The notes under the pieces: generated by a model | Database searches by the model: none | What the model saw: the letters and a program-made list of their open reading frames with translations, nothing else | What the model was told of the DNA's origin: nothing | NCBI GenBank assembly: GCA_026386845.1 | Contig: JAPLMW010000002.1 | Coordinates: forward strand, 1-46,784 | DNA length: 46,784 nucleotides | Origin: Phycisphaerae bacterium | GTDB lineage: Bacteria; Planctomycetota; Phycisphaerae; Sedimentisphaerales; UBA12454 | Direction of reading: 5' to 3' | Made by a program: the position numbers and the translations under genes | Shown: in pieces, positions 24,325-32,627 of the stretch | How positions within the stretch are numbered: position 1 is the stretch's first letter | How the letters are laid out: each line of letters starts with the position of its first letter

Positions 24325-24792
24325 ATGGGCGATGACAAAAAGTTCGATTTGAAAAAGGTGAAGGAAATTGTCGAGTTTATGCTCGAAAACGACCTTGTGG
24401 AAGTGGAAATAGCCGAAGGCGATAATAAAATCCACCTCAAACGTCCCGGCTCATCTGTATCGCAGATTCCTGTTGTTGCGCCAGTGCCTGCTGCGGCACA
24501 TGCAATACCGGTTATCGCCGCTGCGCCGGGGCAGCCAGCCGCTGACGATAAACTTGTCGGTATAAAGTCGCCAATAGTCGGCACATTTTACTCGGCGCCA
24601 AGTCCTGATTCGCCGCCTTATGTGAAAGTAGGCGACCATGTGACAAGTGATACGGTAGTCTGTATCGTTGAGGCGATGAAGGTAATGAATGAAATAAAAG
24701 CGGAGGCGACCGGCATAATTGAAAAAATTATGGTAGCCAACGGCCAGGCAGTCGAATTCGGCCAGGTGCTTTTCAAGATAAGACCAGACTAA
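24325..24792 (+). CDS. accB: Biotin carboxyl carrier protein of acetyl-CoA carboxylase
   Basis: 155 residues. The N-terminal part ([26 protein letters not shown]) matches AccB. A Pro/Ala-rich flexible linker (about 47-75) leads to the biotinyl domain with [21 protein letters not shown] and the EAMKVMNE site, whose Lys carries biotin. It carries CO2 between biotin carboxylase and carboxyltransferase in the first step of fatty acid synthesis. AAAGGA lies 9 bases before ATG. accC follows after 34 bases; accA and accD are not in the window. Confidence 0.96.
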   Translation: MGDDKKFDLKKVKEIVEFMLENDLVEVEIAEGDNKIHLKRPGSSVSQIPVVAPVPAAAHAIPVIAAAPGQPAADDKLVGIKSPIVGTFYSAPSPDSPPYVKVGDHVTSDTVVCIVEAMKVMNEIKAEATGIIEKIMVANGQAVEFGQVLFKIRPD

Positions 24793-24826
24793 AAAGTCTG
24801 TTATTTTTTTTTGCCGCAGGTATTTA

Positions 24827-26170
24827 ATGTTTTCAAAAATACTCATAGCAAACAGAGGCGAAATAGCCTTAAGAATAATTCGGGCCTGCCGGGAACTGGG
24901 CATCGGAACAGTAGTTGTCTATTCCGAAGCCGACAAAGGTTCTTATTATCTTGAACTTGCCGATGAGGCAATCTGCATCGGCCCGGCAAAGCCTGCGCTA
25001 AGCTATCTAAATATACCAGCCATTATCAGCGCCGCTGAAGTTGCCGATGTCGAGGCGATTCATCCCGGCTACGGCTTTCTGGCTGAGAACGCGCACTTTG
25101 CCGAGATATGCAGGGACTGCGGCATAGTCTTTATCGGGCCCAGGCCGGAATCGATGAAGATGCTCGGCGATAAGGTCGCCGCGAGAAAACTTGCCAAAGA
25201 AGCTCACGTTCCTGTCGTGCCGGGCTCTGAAGGCCAGATTAAAGATGAAAACGAAGCGATAAAACTGGCCAACAAAATCGGCTATCCGGTAATAGTAAAG
25301 GCGGCGGCGGGCGGCGGCGGCAGAGGTATGCGGGTCGCTCATAACGATATTACCCTGCGAAACGCGATGGCCACCGCAAGTGCCGAGGCGGAAGCGGCAT
25401 TCAAGGACGGCACAATTTATCTTGAAAAATATATTGTCGAACCCCGCCATGTTGAGGTGCAGGTTATGGCCGACAAGGCGGGCAACACGCTGCATTTCTT
25501 CGAGCGTGACTGCTCGATACAAAGACGCCATCAGAAACTTATCGAAGAATCTCCCTGCCCTGTGCTCGATGAGCATACCCGCGAAGAGCTTTGCAAGGCG
25601 GCTCTTAAAGTAATAAAAGAAGCGAAATACGAAAACGCGGCGACAGTGGAGTTTCTGTTAGATAAAAATAAAAATTTTTATTTCATTGAGGTCAACACGA
25701 GAATACAAGTTGAACATCCGGTTACAGAAATGGTTACCGGCAGGGATTTAATCAAAATGCAGCTGACGGTCGCAGGCGGCCAGAATATAAATTTAAAACA
25801 GAGGGACATTACGCATACCGGCGTTGCGATAGAATGCCGGATAAACGCCGAAGACCCTGCCCGCAATTTTGCGCCTAATCCGGGTAAAATCGAAAGATTT
25901 ATCCTGCCCGGCGGAATGGGTGTCCGAGTCGATACGCATATTTTTCAGGGGGCAACGGTTACGCCTTATTACGATTCGATGATTGCAAAATTGATTGTGC
26001 ACAGGCCGACCAGAGATGAGGCGATTACGACGATGAAGAGGGCACTGAGGGAATTTAAGATTGAGCCGATAAAAACCACAATACCGGCCTGCGAAAAAAT
26101 ACTCTCACATAGTATGTATCTTCAGAACAAGGTCGATACGAGCTTTATCGAACAGCATCTTACACTTTAG
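24827..26170 (+). CDS. accC: Acetyl-CoA carboxylase biotin carboxylase subunit
   Basis: 447 residues, the normal AccC length. It carboxylates the biotin on AccB using ATP and bicarbonate. Seen: N-terminal [30 protein letters not shown], the ATP-grasp glycine loop [39 protein letters not shown], and the metal/active-site block [20 protein letters not shown]. Pyruvate carboxylase-type C-terminal domains are absent, so it is the stand-alone subunit. It forms an operon with accB. Confidence 0.97.
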   Translation: MFSKILIANRGEIALRIIRACRELGIGTVVVYSEADKGSYYLELADEAICIGPAKPALSYLNIPAIISAAEVADVEAIHPGYGFLAENAHFAEICRDCGIVFIGPRPESMKMLGDKVAARKLAKEAHVPVVPGSEGQIKDENEAIKLANKIGYPVIVKAAAGGGGRGMRVAHNDITLRNAMATASAEAEAAFKDGTIYLEKYIVEPRHVEVQVMADKAGNTLHFFERDCSIQRRHQKLIEESPCPVLDEHTREELCKAALKVIKEAKYENAATVEFLLDKNKNFYFIEVNTRIQVEHPVTEMVTGRDLIKMQLTVAGGQNINLKQRDITHTGVAIECRINAEDPARNFAPNPGKIERFILPGGMGVRVDTHIFQGATVTPYYDSMIAKLIVHRPTRDEAITTMKRALREFKIEPIKTTIPACEKILSHSMYLQNKVDTSFIEQHLTL

Positions 26171-26215
26171 CCGCAGATTTCACTGATTAAACGGATTTAT
26201 TTCTCACCACAGAGA
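26168..26215. repeat. Two interspersed repeats in reverse orientation
   Basis: TTAGCCGCAGATTTCACTGA is the reverse complement of the GTGAAATCAGTGG-type repeat seen at 72-100 and 3827. CACCACAGAGACACAGAGAA is the reverse complement of the CTCTGTGTTCTCTGTGG type seen near 2938-2970. Confidence 0.6.
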
Positions 26216-26336
26216 CACAGAGAATTTTTGGATTACCTTTAAACCGTCTTTATAAGGTAAGATTTTGATTGATTTTGAAAAAATAAATGATTATAATTAA
26301 AGCTATCAATCAATGGTGAGAGCTGAGGTTTAAGAC

Positions 26337-26903
26337 TTGAAAGTAGAAAACGAAACGCTGAGTAGAATTGCGAAGTTATATAACCTTGCTATTGGTGGTG
26401 TAGGAGGGGAAAAGGAAAATGCAAAGAGCATTCTTGCAAAATTTTTAGATGAGCACCATATTGATGTTTCTCCATCAAATAAATCTCCTGAGGAAAGTAG
26501 TAGTCTTTGCTGGTCTTGTGATAATCGTAAAAGTTTATTCTGTAGGATTCACAAGGATATTGTAATCTTATGGGATAATAGGATAGGGGTAGTAAATTGT
26601 AAGGATTATATCAAAAAGGTTGAAAGCTGGGACGGAAAACAATCTCAGTCACCAAATAATCCAGCAAATAACTCCTTTTGGAAGAGTATTCAGAGGAAAC
26701 AGAGAAAAGAATCTATTGGTAAAGTGATAAAGTTTCCGTTTAAGGCAGCGTGGCGGACTACAAAATTTGCGATTAAACTACCCTTTATACTAATCAAAAT
26801 GGTGTGGTGGATTACAAAATTTGTGATTATGCTGCCTTTTATACTGATAGGTCTGGGTGTAATTGGCGATTCAATTAAACGAATGGCTGGAAGGAGACGA
26901 TAA
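26337..26903 (+). CDS. Uncharacterised protein with DUF2786-like N-terminus and two tandem membrane segments
   Basis: 188 residues from a TTG start, supported by GAGGT 7-8 bases upstream. The first 45 residues (LSRIAKLYNLAI...NAKSILAKFLDEHHIDV) loosely resemble the DUF2786 helical motif. A CWSC and a later Cys pair (CRIH, NCKDY) could bind metal. The C-terminus carries two near-identical hydrophobic segments, TTKFAIKLPFILIKMVW and ITKFVIMLPFILIGLGV, from a 54-bp tandem duplication starting at 26751 and 26805. It ends in a basic tail (KRMAGRRR). AT-rich, with no known partner. I do not recognise its function. Confidence 0.6.
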   Translation: MKVENETLSRIAKLYNLAIGGVGGEKENAKSILAKFLDEHHIDVSPSNKSPEESSSLCWSCDNRKSLFCRIHKDIVILWDNRIGVVNCKDYIKKVESWDGKQSQSPNNPANNSFWKSIQRKQRKESIGKVIKFPFKAAWRTTKFAIKLPFILIKMVWWITKFVIMLPFILIGLGVIGDSIKRMAGRRR

Positions 26904-26907
26904 GTAT

Positions 26908-27744
26908 TTAACTTTTCTGGATTTCGTCAAGTTTCTGTTTAAAAAAATAAAAGTACTTTACAAAGTTAAGATTTAATCTGTCATGTTTAATTTTGTTACT
27001 TATGATAGGTAATTGTTCTGAGTATTTTTTAATTAATTCAGACAAATCCGGGGCATAATTTTCTGCTTCTGTTACAGATATCTTTTTTAGAGTTTTGGAT
27101 TTAGCAAAACCTCTTTGCGTATTTGTATATTGTATTATTTCAATCAGTTTTTTATCTGATGGATTATCAGCGTAACAATGTGAAGGAAATTCTTTGTTGC
27201 TAGCATTTATTACTAGTTGAGGTCCTAAACTTTTGAAGTCTAATTTCAAATATTCTTGGCTGGCCAAAATATGTTTCTTTAATTTTATGTCATTATTTTC
27301 ACCATTACTTTTTCTTTTAAGCGAAAACTTTGATAAATTTGCAACTGCGATACATTGAGCAACATCTTGATTTTGTTCAATAGGTATTTTTAATTTTTGA
27401 AGAGCTATTAGGGCTGCAAGTTTTAATCCGTCAGTATCAAACGGTTCAATCCCAATAATTTTTTCCTTTTCAAAGCGAACTCTGTGACGGTCATAAACGA
27501 ATTCAGGCTTGAAATAAGGTTCCTTAATTACGTTTTCGTTGAGATTTTCTGCAGAGGCGTAAATGAGAATACGATATTTAGAATAATTCTTGCCTATCCA
27601 TGGGATTGTAGGCGGAATATTATCATTATTATCATCTTTAAAAAACTCTTTTGGAAGTATTGATTTTTGCTTTTCGTAAATAGACTTATATTCTGAAATT
27701 AACTTTTTTCGAATAATTTCAGCGTCCATAGTTTCATTTTCCAT
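26908..27744 (-). CDS. Uncharacterised protein
   Basis: 278 residues, AT-rich, soluble-looking, with no membrane segment. It has a PTIPWIGKNYSKYRILIYASAENLNE stretch and LKLAALIALQKLKIPIEQNQDVAQCIAVANLSKFS. The first faintly recalls uracil-DNA-glycosylase-fold proteins, but no catalytic motif is secure. It converges on the preceding gene, with stops 4 bases apart, and lies upstream of lysA on the same strand. Low GC suggests that the pair is accessory DNA. Confidence 0.6.
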   Translation of the reverse strand: MENETMDAEIIRKKLISEYKSIYEKQKSILPKEFFKDDNNDNIPPTIPWIGKNYSKYRILIYASAENLNENVIKEPYFKPEFVYDRHRVRFEKEKIIGIEPFDTDGLKLAALIALQKLKIPIEQNQDVAQCIAVANLSKFSLKRKSNGENNDIKLKKHILASQEYLKLDFKSLGPQLVINASNKEFPSHCYADNPSDKKLIEIIQYTNTQRGFAKSKTLKKISVTEAENYAPDLSELIKKYSEQLPIISNKIKHDRLNLNFVKYFYFFKQKLDEIQKS

Positions 27745-27772
27745 ATTAAACTATCTACAGGTAACGATGACT

Positions 27773-29062
27773 TTATTTTTCTAATGAAATTAAATCTTCG
27801 TAAGATTGGCGTTTTCGGATGATTTTGAAATTTTTGCCGTCAACAAGCACCTCAGCGGGCAACGGCCTTGCGTTATAATTACTTGCCATCGTAAAGCCAT
27901 AAGCGCCTGCGGTAAAAACGGCTAATAAATCGCCGCGATTAACGGGAGGAATAGCCCTGTCTTTTGCGAAAAAGTCTGTTGGTTCACAGATTGGGCCGAC
28001 AATGTCAACAAACTCCAAATCTTTGATATCGAGATTTTCTGTTCTTTTCACATAAGAAAATTTTTCTTCAATCTTTGCCGGCCAGATGAAATGAAAGGCC
28101 TCGTAAAGACTGGGCCTGATTAAATCGTTCATACCGGCATCGACAATAACGAATTTCTTATTGCCGCCCTGTTTGAGATATAAAACTTTTGTAAGCAGAA
28201 TGCCCGCGTTTGCCATAATGCTCTTGCCGGGTTCGAGGACGAGTTTTAAATTTTTGCCCGCCAGCAGCGGGACAATTCCTTTTGCGTAATCAGCAGCAGT
28301 CGGGACGGTATCGGTCTGGTAATCTGCGCCGTATCCGCCGCCCAAATCAATCATTTCAATTTTAAAGCCTTTGCCGCGAAGTGTGTCGATAAGCGGCAGA
28401 ACTTTTTCGGTCGCAAGACGGTATGGGTCGATTGTCTTGCCGCCAGAACCGAGATGGACGTGAATCGCGCATAGATTTACATAATCATTCTTGCCGTATT
28501 GCTCGAAAAATTTCTGTGCGCGCTCAATATCAACGCCGAACTTTGTTTCCTTTTTGCCGGTGGTGATAAACTTATGAGTTTTTGGGTCAACATCGGGATT
28601 GACTCTCAGTGCGGCTTTTGTTTTTATGCCGGTTTGTTTAGTAAGTTTTACGAGATTTTCAAATTCTGCCTCTGATTCGATATTGAAGTAACCGATACCT
28701 GCCTTAAGAGCGGCAGTAATTTCCTCATCGGTTTTGCCTACGCCTGCGAAGACTACTTTTTTCATATCAGCGCCGGCCTGCCGGGCGCGGAAAAGCTCGC
28801 CGCCGCTTACGATATCGAAACCGCTGCCAAGTCCGGCGAAAATTTTAAGAATATTTATATTGCCGCAGGCCTTGATTGAATAGCAGATGGTCGTATCAAG
28901 TTCGGCAAAGGCCTTTTTGATTTTTTCATAATGGTCGAGTATTGTCGATTTGCTGTAAATATAAACAGGTGTGCCGACCGAGGCGGCAATTTTTGCGATA
29001 TCAACGTCTTCCGCGAATAAACAACCATTTTTATATGTAAAAAAATCCATAGTTCTTATCAT
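27773..29062 (-). CDS. lysA: Diaminopimelate decarboxylase
   Basis: 429 residues. PLP-dependent fold III enzyme that converts meso-diaminopimelate to lysine, the last step of lysine synthesis. Seen: TPVYIYSKSTI, the PLP lysine in CYSIKACGN (residue 64), GFDIVSGGEL, HVHLGSGG, EMIDLGGGYG, LEPGKSIMANAG (EPGxS phosphate-binding motif), VDAGMNDLIRPSLYEAFH with the Arg and Tyr of the active site, and GPICEPTDFF with the active-site Cys. MTM context allows ATG 29062 or 29050. No other lysine gene is adjacent. Confidence 0.95.
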   Translation of the reverse strand: MIRTMDFFTYKNGCLFAEDVDIAKIAASVGTPVYIYSKSTILDHYEKIKKAFAELDTTICYSIKACGNINILKIFAGLGSGFDIVSGGELFRARQAGADMKKVVFAGVGKTDEEITAALKAGIGYFNIESEAEFENLVKLTKQTGIKTKAALRVNPDVDPKTHKFITTGKKETKFGVDIERAQKFFEQYGKNDYVNLCAIHVHLGSGGKTIDPYRLATEKVLPLIDTLRGKGFKIEMIDLGGGYGADYQTDTVPTAADYAKGIVPLLAGKNLKLVLEPGKSIMANAGILLTKVLYLKQGGNKKFVIVDAGMNDLIRPSLYEAFHFIWPAKIEEKFSYVKRTENLDIKDLEFVDIVGPICEPTDFFAKDRAIPPVNRGDLLAVFTAGAYGFTMASNYNARPLPAEVLVDGKNFKIIRKRQSYEDLISLEK

Positions 29063-29083
29063 TTTCCTAATATTACGTCGCCG

Positions 29084-29203
29084 TGTCCTTCGACTCTGCT
29101 CAGGACAGGCCGGCGACGGCTAAACTAACCCCCGGTAAAACCGGGGGCTAAATAACGTTACCGCTCACTTATCCGCCGTCGCAGGGCTATGGCGAGACAG
29201 GCG
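29084..29203. repeat. Nested repeat cluster between lysA and hypB
   Basis: It holds a 26-bp unit (29084-29109) identical in reverse complement to 2309-2334, set between GTCGCCG and CGGCGAC arms. It also holds a TAACCCCCGG/CCGGGGGCTAA hairpin (29125-29151) and a TCCGCCGTCGCAGGGCTATGG unit (29171-29203). The last overlaps the hypB stop and encodes its terminal residues TPVSP. Confidence 0.65.
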
Positions 29204-29849
29204 TTCGCGGCTCTGTTAGCCAATTGAACCAGTTTTTCATACCGGCAGCAGTTTTAGCAGATATTTCAAAGATTTTCAAATGTTTATTCAGCTTTAAAGC
29301 GTCTTTTTTAACCTTTTTTATATCAAAATCGAGGTGCGGCAAAAGGTCAGTTTTGTTTATCAAAAGAATATTAGCCTTTGCGAAACTCTGGGGATACTTT
29401 CTGCACTTGTCGTCGCCTTCGGCAACTGAAAGAACTACCACTCGCATTGTCTCGCCGAGGTCGAAATCGGAAGGGCAGACGAGATTACCTATGTTCTCTA
29501 TCACAATGATATCGAGATTGTCGGTATCAAGTTTATGCAGGGCGTTGGTAATCTGGTCGGCGTTCAGATGGCAGGCGCCTTTTGTTTCAATCTGAATGGC
29601 TTGAACGCCGGTTGCGCGGATTCTTTCGGCGTCAAGTTTCGTATAAAGGTCTCCTTCAATTACAGCAATATTGATTTTTTTCTTTAGCTGCCCGATGGTT
29701 TTTTCGAGTATGGTTGTTTTGCCGCTTCCGGGCGAAGAAATCATATTTATACACAGGATATTTTTCTTTTTGAAAAATTTTCTGTTTACTGCGGCGAAAT
29801 CTTCATTTTTCGCCAGAATTTTTTTGCCGATTTTTATTTTCATTTTCAT
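29187..29849 (-). CDS. hypB: Hydrogenase nickel incorporation GTPase HypB
   Basis: SIMIBI GTPase that drives nickel delivery to [NiFe] hydrogenase. From ATG 29849 it is 220 residues. It has P-loop SSPGSGKTT (about 38-46), metal-site GACHLNA with the Cys-His pair, VIENIGNLVCP and NKTDLL. The N-terminal His-rich nickel store of some HypB proteins is absent. The frame is open further, to ATG 29873, but those codons lie in a palindrome (29861-29889), so I prefer ATG 29849. The C-terminus (EPRTPVSP) is repeat-encoded. A 60-base gap with two hairpins separates it from hypA, unlike the tight spacing in the rest of the operon. Confidence 0.92.
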   Translation of the reverse strand: MKMKIKIGKKILAKNEDFAAVNRKFFKKKNILCINMISSPGSGKTTILEKTIGQLKKKINIAVIEGDLYTKLDAERIRATGVQAIQIETKGACHLNADQITNALHKLDTDNLDIIVIENIGNLVCPSDFDLGETMRVVVLSVAEGDDKCRKYPQSFAKANILLINKTDLLPHLDFDIKKVKKDALKLNKHLKIFEISAKTAAGMKNWFNWLTEPRTPVSP

Positions 29850-29860
29850 TAAATTCTTTC

Positions 29861-29928
29861 TTACCCCCAACATAAAGTTGGGGGCTTTCGGATTTTGACG
29901 AACCCCGCCATTGTGATGGCGGGGCTAA
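29861..29928. repeat. Two TTAGCCCC-family hairpins between hypA and hypB
   Basis: TTACCCCCAAC/GTTGGGGGCT (29861-29886) and AACCCCGCC/GGCGGGGCTAA (29900-29927). Both match the end signature of palindromes elsewhere in the window. They could act as operon-internal attenuators or processing sites. Confidence 0.6.
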
Positions 29929-29936
29929 CCGATAAT

Positions 29937-30281
29937 TTATTTTTTTTCAAATTCTATTTCTTCGAGCAGCAGGGGGGCGTCGTCGCCGATAGAAAAATCG
30001 CTTTTGCCGCACTTTGAGCACTTGGGGTCGTACAAATCAAAATCAAATTTTCTGCCGCAGCTTCTGCAAATGCCTTTTAGCGGAATATGTTTTATTTTTA
30101 ATTTCGCGCCTTTGCATATAGTATCCGCTGCGGCAACCTCGAAGGCAAACTGCATCGCCTCATCGTTAATAGCGTTTATCTGGCCGCAGCTTATAACAAC
30201 GCGAGTTACTTTACCGGCCTTAGTTTTTGTCTGAGCAAGAATTGTTTCGAGAATATTTTCGGCAATCATTGCTTCGTGCAT
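29937..30281 (-). CDS. hypA: Hydrogenase nickel incorporation protein HypA
   Basis: 114 residues from ATG 30281, which gives the obligatory N-terminal MHEAMIAENI, where His2 and Glu3 bind nickel. The longer open frame to 30428 overlaps hypE and is not real. Zinc is bound by CRSC and CSKC (about residues 74-92). HypA receives nickel and passes it with HypB to the hydrogenase large subunit. Its ATG overlaps the hypE stop (TGATG), so translation is coupled. Confidence 0.94.
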   Translation of the reverse strand: MHEAMIAENILETILAQTKTKAGKVTRVVISCGQINAINDEAMQFAFEVAAADTICKGAKLKIKHIPLKGICRSCGRKFDFDLYDPKCSKCGKSDFSIGDDAPLLLEEIEFEKK

Positions 30282-31303
30282 CAGCAAATCCTCGGCAATT
30301 CTCTGCCGTAAGGCATCGGCACAATGCGTCTGCCTTTTATCATTGTGATAAGCTCGACGAGCGGTTCTGTGCCCTGAATGATTTGACCTATTATCGCGGC
30401 CTCTTTGCCGATTTCGCAGCTTTGGCAAATCTCAAGGCACTTTTGAGCCTTTTGCGGTGAAACCACAATTACGGCTTTTCCCTCATTGGCGATATTTAAA
30501 ATATCGAAGCCCAGCATATCCGCTGCCGCTCTGACTGTCGGATTTACAGGTATTTGACTTTCCTCTATTTCGATACCCAAGTTAGTCTGATTGACAATCT
30601 CATTTAAAGTTGCGGCCAGTCCTCCGCGTGTCGGGTCGCGCATAAATTTTATATCATCGCCGAGAGCTTCAATTACTTTCCCGCAGATTTCCGAAACAGG
30701 GGCGCAATCGCTTTTAAGGTCGGATTCGAATTTTGTTCCCTCCCTGTGCGATATAATAGTCATACCGTGGTCGCCGATTGTGCCGGTTATAATAATTTTA
30801 TCGCCGGCGGCAATTTTTTCAAAGCCGACATCGGCCTTCGGCAGTTTTAATCCTATTCCGGAAGTATTTATAAAAATTTTATCGGCGGCACCTGCCTCGA
30901 CGACTTTTGTATCGCCGCAGACGATTTCGACATTTTCCTGTTTTGCCGCTTTTGCGGCACTATGCAGAATTTTCCGCAGGACTTCTAATTCCAGGCCTTC
31001 TTCGATTATAAGAGACAGGCTCAAAACGAGCGGTTTTGCGCCGCCCACGGCAAGGTCGTTTATTGTGCCGCAAACCGCGAGTTTTCCGATATCTCCGCCG
31101 TTAAAAAACAACGGCTTTACTACGAAACTATCTGTTGTGAAACAAATATCGGTTTGTCCAATTTTCAGCTCAGCTGAGTCGGTAAGTTTGGATAAGGTGT
31201 AATTTCCGAGAGCCGAGATGATTACGCTGCGGATAAGCTCGTTTGTTAATCTGCCTCCTCCGCCGTGCGCGAGCAAAATCTTGTCATCATCGGCCATCAT
31301 CAT
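30281..31303 (-). CDS. hypE: Carbamoyl dehydratase HypE
   Basis: 340 residues from ATG 31303, which overlaps the hypD stop as ATGA. HypE dehydrates a carbamoyl group on its own C-terminal Cys to a thiocyanate, giving cyanide ligands for the NiFe centre. Seen: LLAHGGGGRLTNELI, FTTDSFVVKPLFFNGGDIGKLAVCGTINDLA, IITGTIGDHGM, MRDPTRGGLAATLNE, and the essential C-terminal PRIC with the reactive Cys as the last residue. The intact tail argues that the enzyme is functional. Confidence 0.96.
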   Translation of the reverse strand: MMMADDDKILLAHGGGGRLTNELIRSVIISALGNYTLSKLTDSAELKIGQTDICFTTDSFVVKPLFFNGGDIGKLAVCGTINDLAVGGAKPLVLSLSLIIEEGLELEVLRKILHSAAKAAKQENVEIVCGDTKVVEAGAADKIFINTSGIGLKLPKADVGFEKIAAGDKIIITGTIGDHGMTIISHREGTKFESDLKSDCAPVSEICGKVIEALGDDIKFMRDPTRGGLAATLNEIVNQTNLGIEIEESQIPVNPTVRAAADMLGFDILNIANEGKAVIVVSPQKAQKCLEICQSCEIGKEAAIIGQIIQGTEPLVELITMIKGRRIVPMPYGRELPRIC

Positions 31304-32379
31304 TTTTGCCTTTTTTTGCGGGTATATTTGAACCACGCGGCACAGGCGCCTTCACTGCTTACCATACAGGGACCGACCGGAGAATCGGGAGTGCAGCTTG
31401 TTGCAAACAGGCCGCAATCAGGCGGGTCCATCAGGCCGCAGAGAACTTCGCCGCAGCAGCAGCCGGTAAGGTCCTCCTCAGGTATGAATTTAACGCCAAG
31501 CTGTTTTTCAGCGTCTAAACTACTGAATTTTTCCTTGAGTTTTAAAGTGCTTTTTTTAATCTCGCCCAAGCCTCGCCAGTAACCGTCTGAAATATCAAAA
31601 GTATCATTTATTATTTTTTTTGCGGTTTCGTTGCCGCCAGGCTTTACGGCAGCCTGATACACCGAGCCGAGTTGAGGTTCGTCTTCCGCGAGCTGTCTGC
31701 AAATTTCGGAAATCGCATCGATTATCTGCATCGGTTCAAAACCGGCGACAACGCAGGGTTTGTGAAATTGTTCGACAATCGGCAAATAAGCATCGCAGCC
31801 GATTATAACGCTGACGTGGCCTGGACAAATAAATGCGTCTATCCTGTGATTTTTGGTAGTCAAAAGCGATGCCATTGCAGGCACGACAAGTTTATGATTG
31901 CTGAAAATAGCAATATTTTTTATGCCCTGCTGAAGGGCTTCATTAGCCAGAACGGCGGTTGCCGGCGCGGTTGTTTCAAAACCTACCGCTACAAACAGGA
32001 TTTTTTTGTCGGGGTTCTGTTTCGCGAGTTTCAGGACATCTTCTGCACTTAAAATTATTTTTATATTTCCTCTGTTTGTTTTCTGCTCCAGAGAGCCGTT
32101 TCTGCCGGGGACACGAATCATATCGCCATAGGTTGCGATTATGATGTCTGTTCTGTCCGCAAATGCCAGGATGGCGTCAATATATCCCTGGTCGGTAATG
32201 CACACAGGACAGCCGGGGCCGCTTAAAAGTTTTAATCCTTCAGGCAAAGCGCTTCTTAAACCGGCTCGAAATATAGTTACAGTGTGCGTGCCGCAAACTT
32301 CCATTATGTTTACTGTTCTGCCAAGCGTTTTTTGCGCTCTTGCTATCTGCGTGTAAGCTTCGTTGATTCTCTCGAGCAT
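31300..32379 (-). CDS. hypD: Hydrogenase formation protein HypD
   Basis: 359 residues. Scaffold for assembly of the Fe(CN)2CO group with HypC and HypE. Seen: IMEVCGTHT, LLSGPGCPVCIT, FVAVGFETTAP, CVVAGFEPMQI, and the 4Fe-4S block GCCCGEVLCGLMDPPDC...CTPDSPVGPCMVSSEGACAAWFKY. The CCC run at the cluster site is a small variation on the usual CxCG. It is tightly linked on both sides: 3 bases after hypC, overlapping hypE. Confidence 0.96.
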   Translation of the reverse strand: MLERINEAYTQIARAQKTLGRTVNIMEVCGTHTVTIFRAGLRSALPEGLKLLSGPGCPVCITDQGYIDAILAFADRTDIIIATYGDMIRVPGRNGSLEQKTNRGNIKIILSAEDVLKLAKQNPDKKILFVAVGFETTAPATAVLANEALQQGIKNIAIFSNHKLVVPAMASLLTTKNHRIDAFICPGHVSVIIGCDAYLPIVEQFHKPCVVAGFEPMQIIDAISEICRQLAEDEPQLGSVYQAAVKPGGNETAKKIINDTFDISDGYWRGLGEIKKSTLKLKEKFSSLDAEKQLGVKFIPEEDLTGCCCGEVLCGLMDPPDCGLFATSCTPDSPVGPCMVSSEGACAAWFKYTRKKRQK

Positions 32380-32382
32380 TTT

Positions 32383-32625
32383 TTATCCTGAAACTCTTTT
32401 ATTGGTTTTGGAAAAGTTGTCCAGATCGGCCAGAAGCTGCCAGATTTTTTTGGCTTCTTCTTCATCGAGAACTGTTATGGCAAAGCCGGCGTGTATAAGC
32501 ACAATATCGCCGAGCTTGACGTCCGGCACAAGCGTGGTCTTGGCCTGTATGCGATTGCCGATTACATCTGCAATTGCCTCATCGCCTTTTAATTCAATTA
32601 TTCGAGCGGGAACAGCCAAACACAT
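32383..32625 (-). CDS. hypC: Hydrogenase assembly chaperone HypC
   Basis: 80 residues, HypC/HupF family. The N-terminal MCLAVPARI has the essential Cys2 that binds the iron and HypD. GDIVLIHAGFAITVLDEEEA is the conserved C-terminal half. It starts 2 bases after the hypF stop. Confidence 0.96.
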   Translation of the reverse strand: MCLAVPARIIELKGDEAIADVIGNRIQAKTTLVPDVKLGDIVLIHAGFAITVLDEEEAKKIWQLLADLDNFSKTNKRVSG

Positions 32626-32627
32626 AT

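Noticed and set aside
29850-29873. HypB start at 29873
   Set aside because: These codons are the arm of a palindrome (LGVRKN) and add nothing found in HypB.
30282-30428. Longer HypA starting at 30428
   Set aside because: The extension lies inside hypE in another frame and would bury the His2-Glu3 nickel site that must be at the N-terminus.
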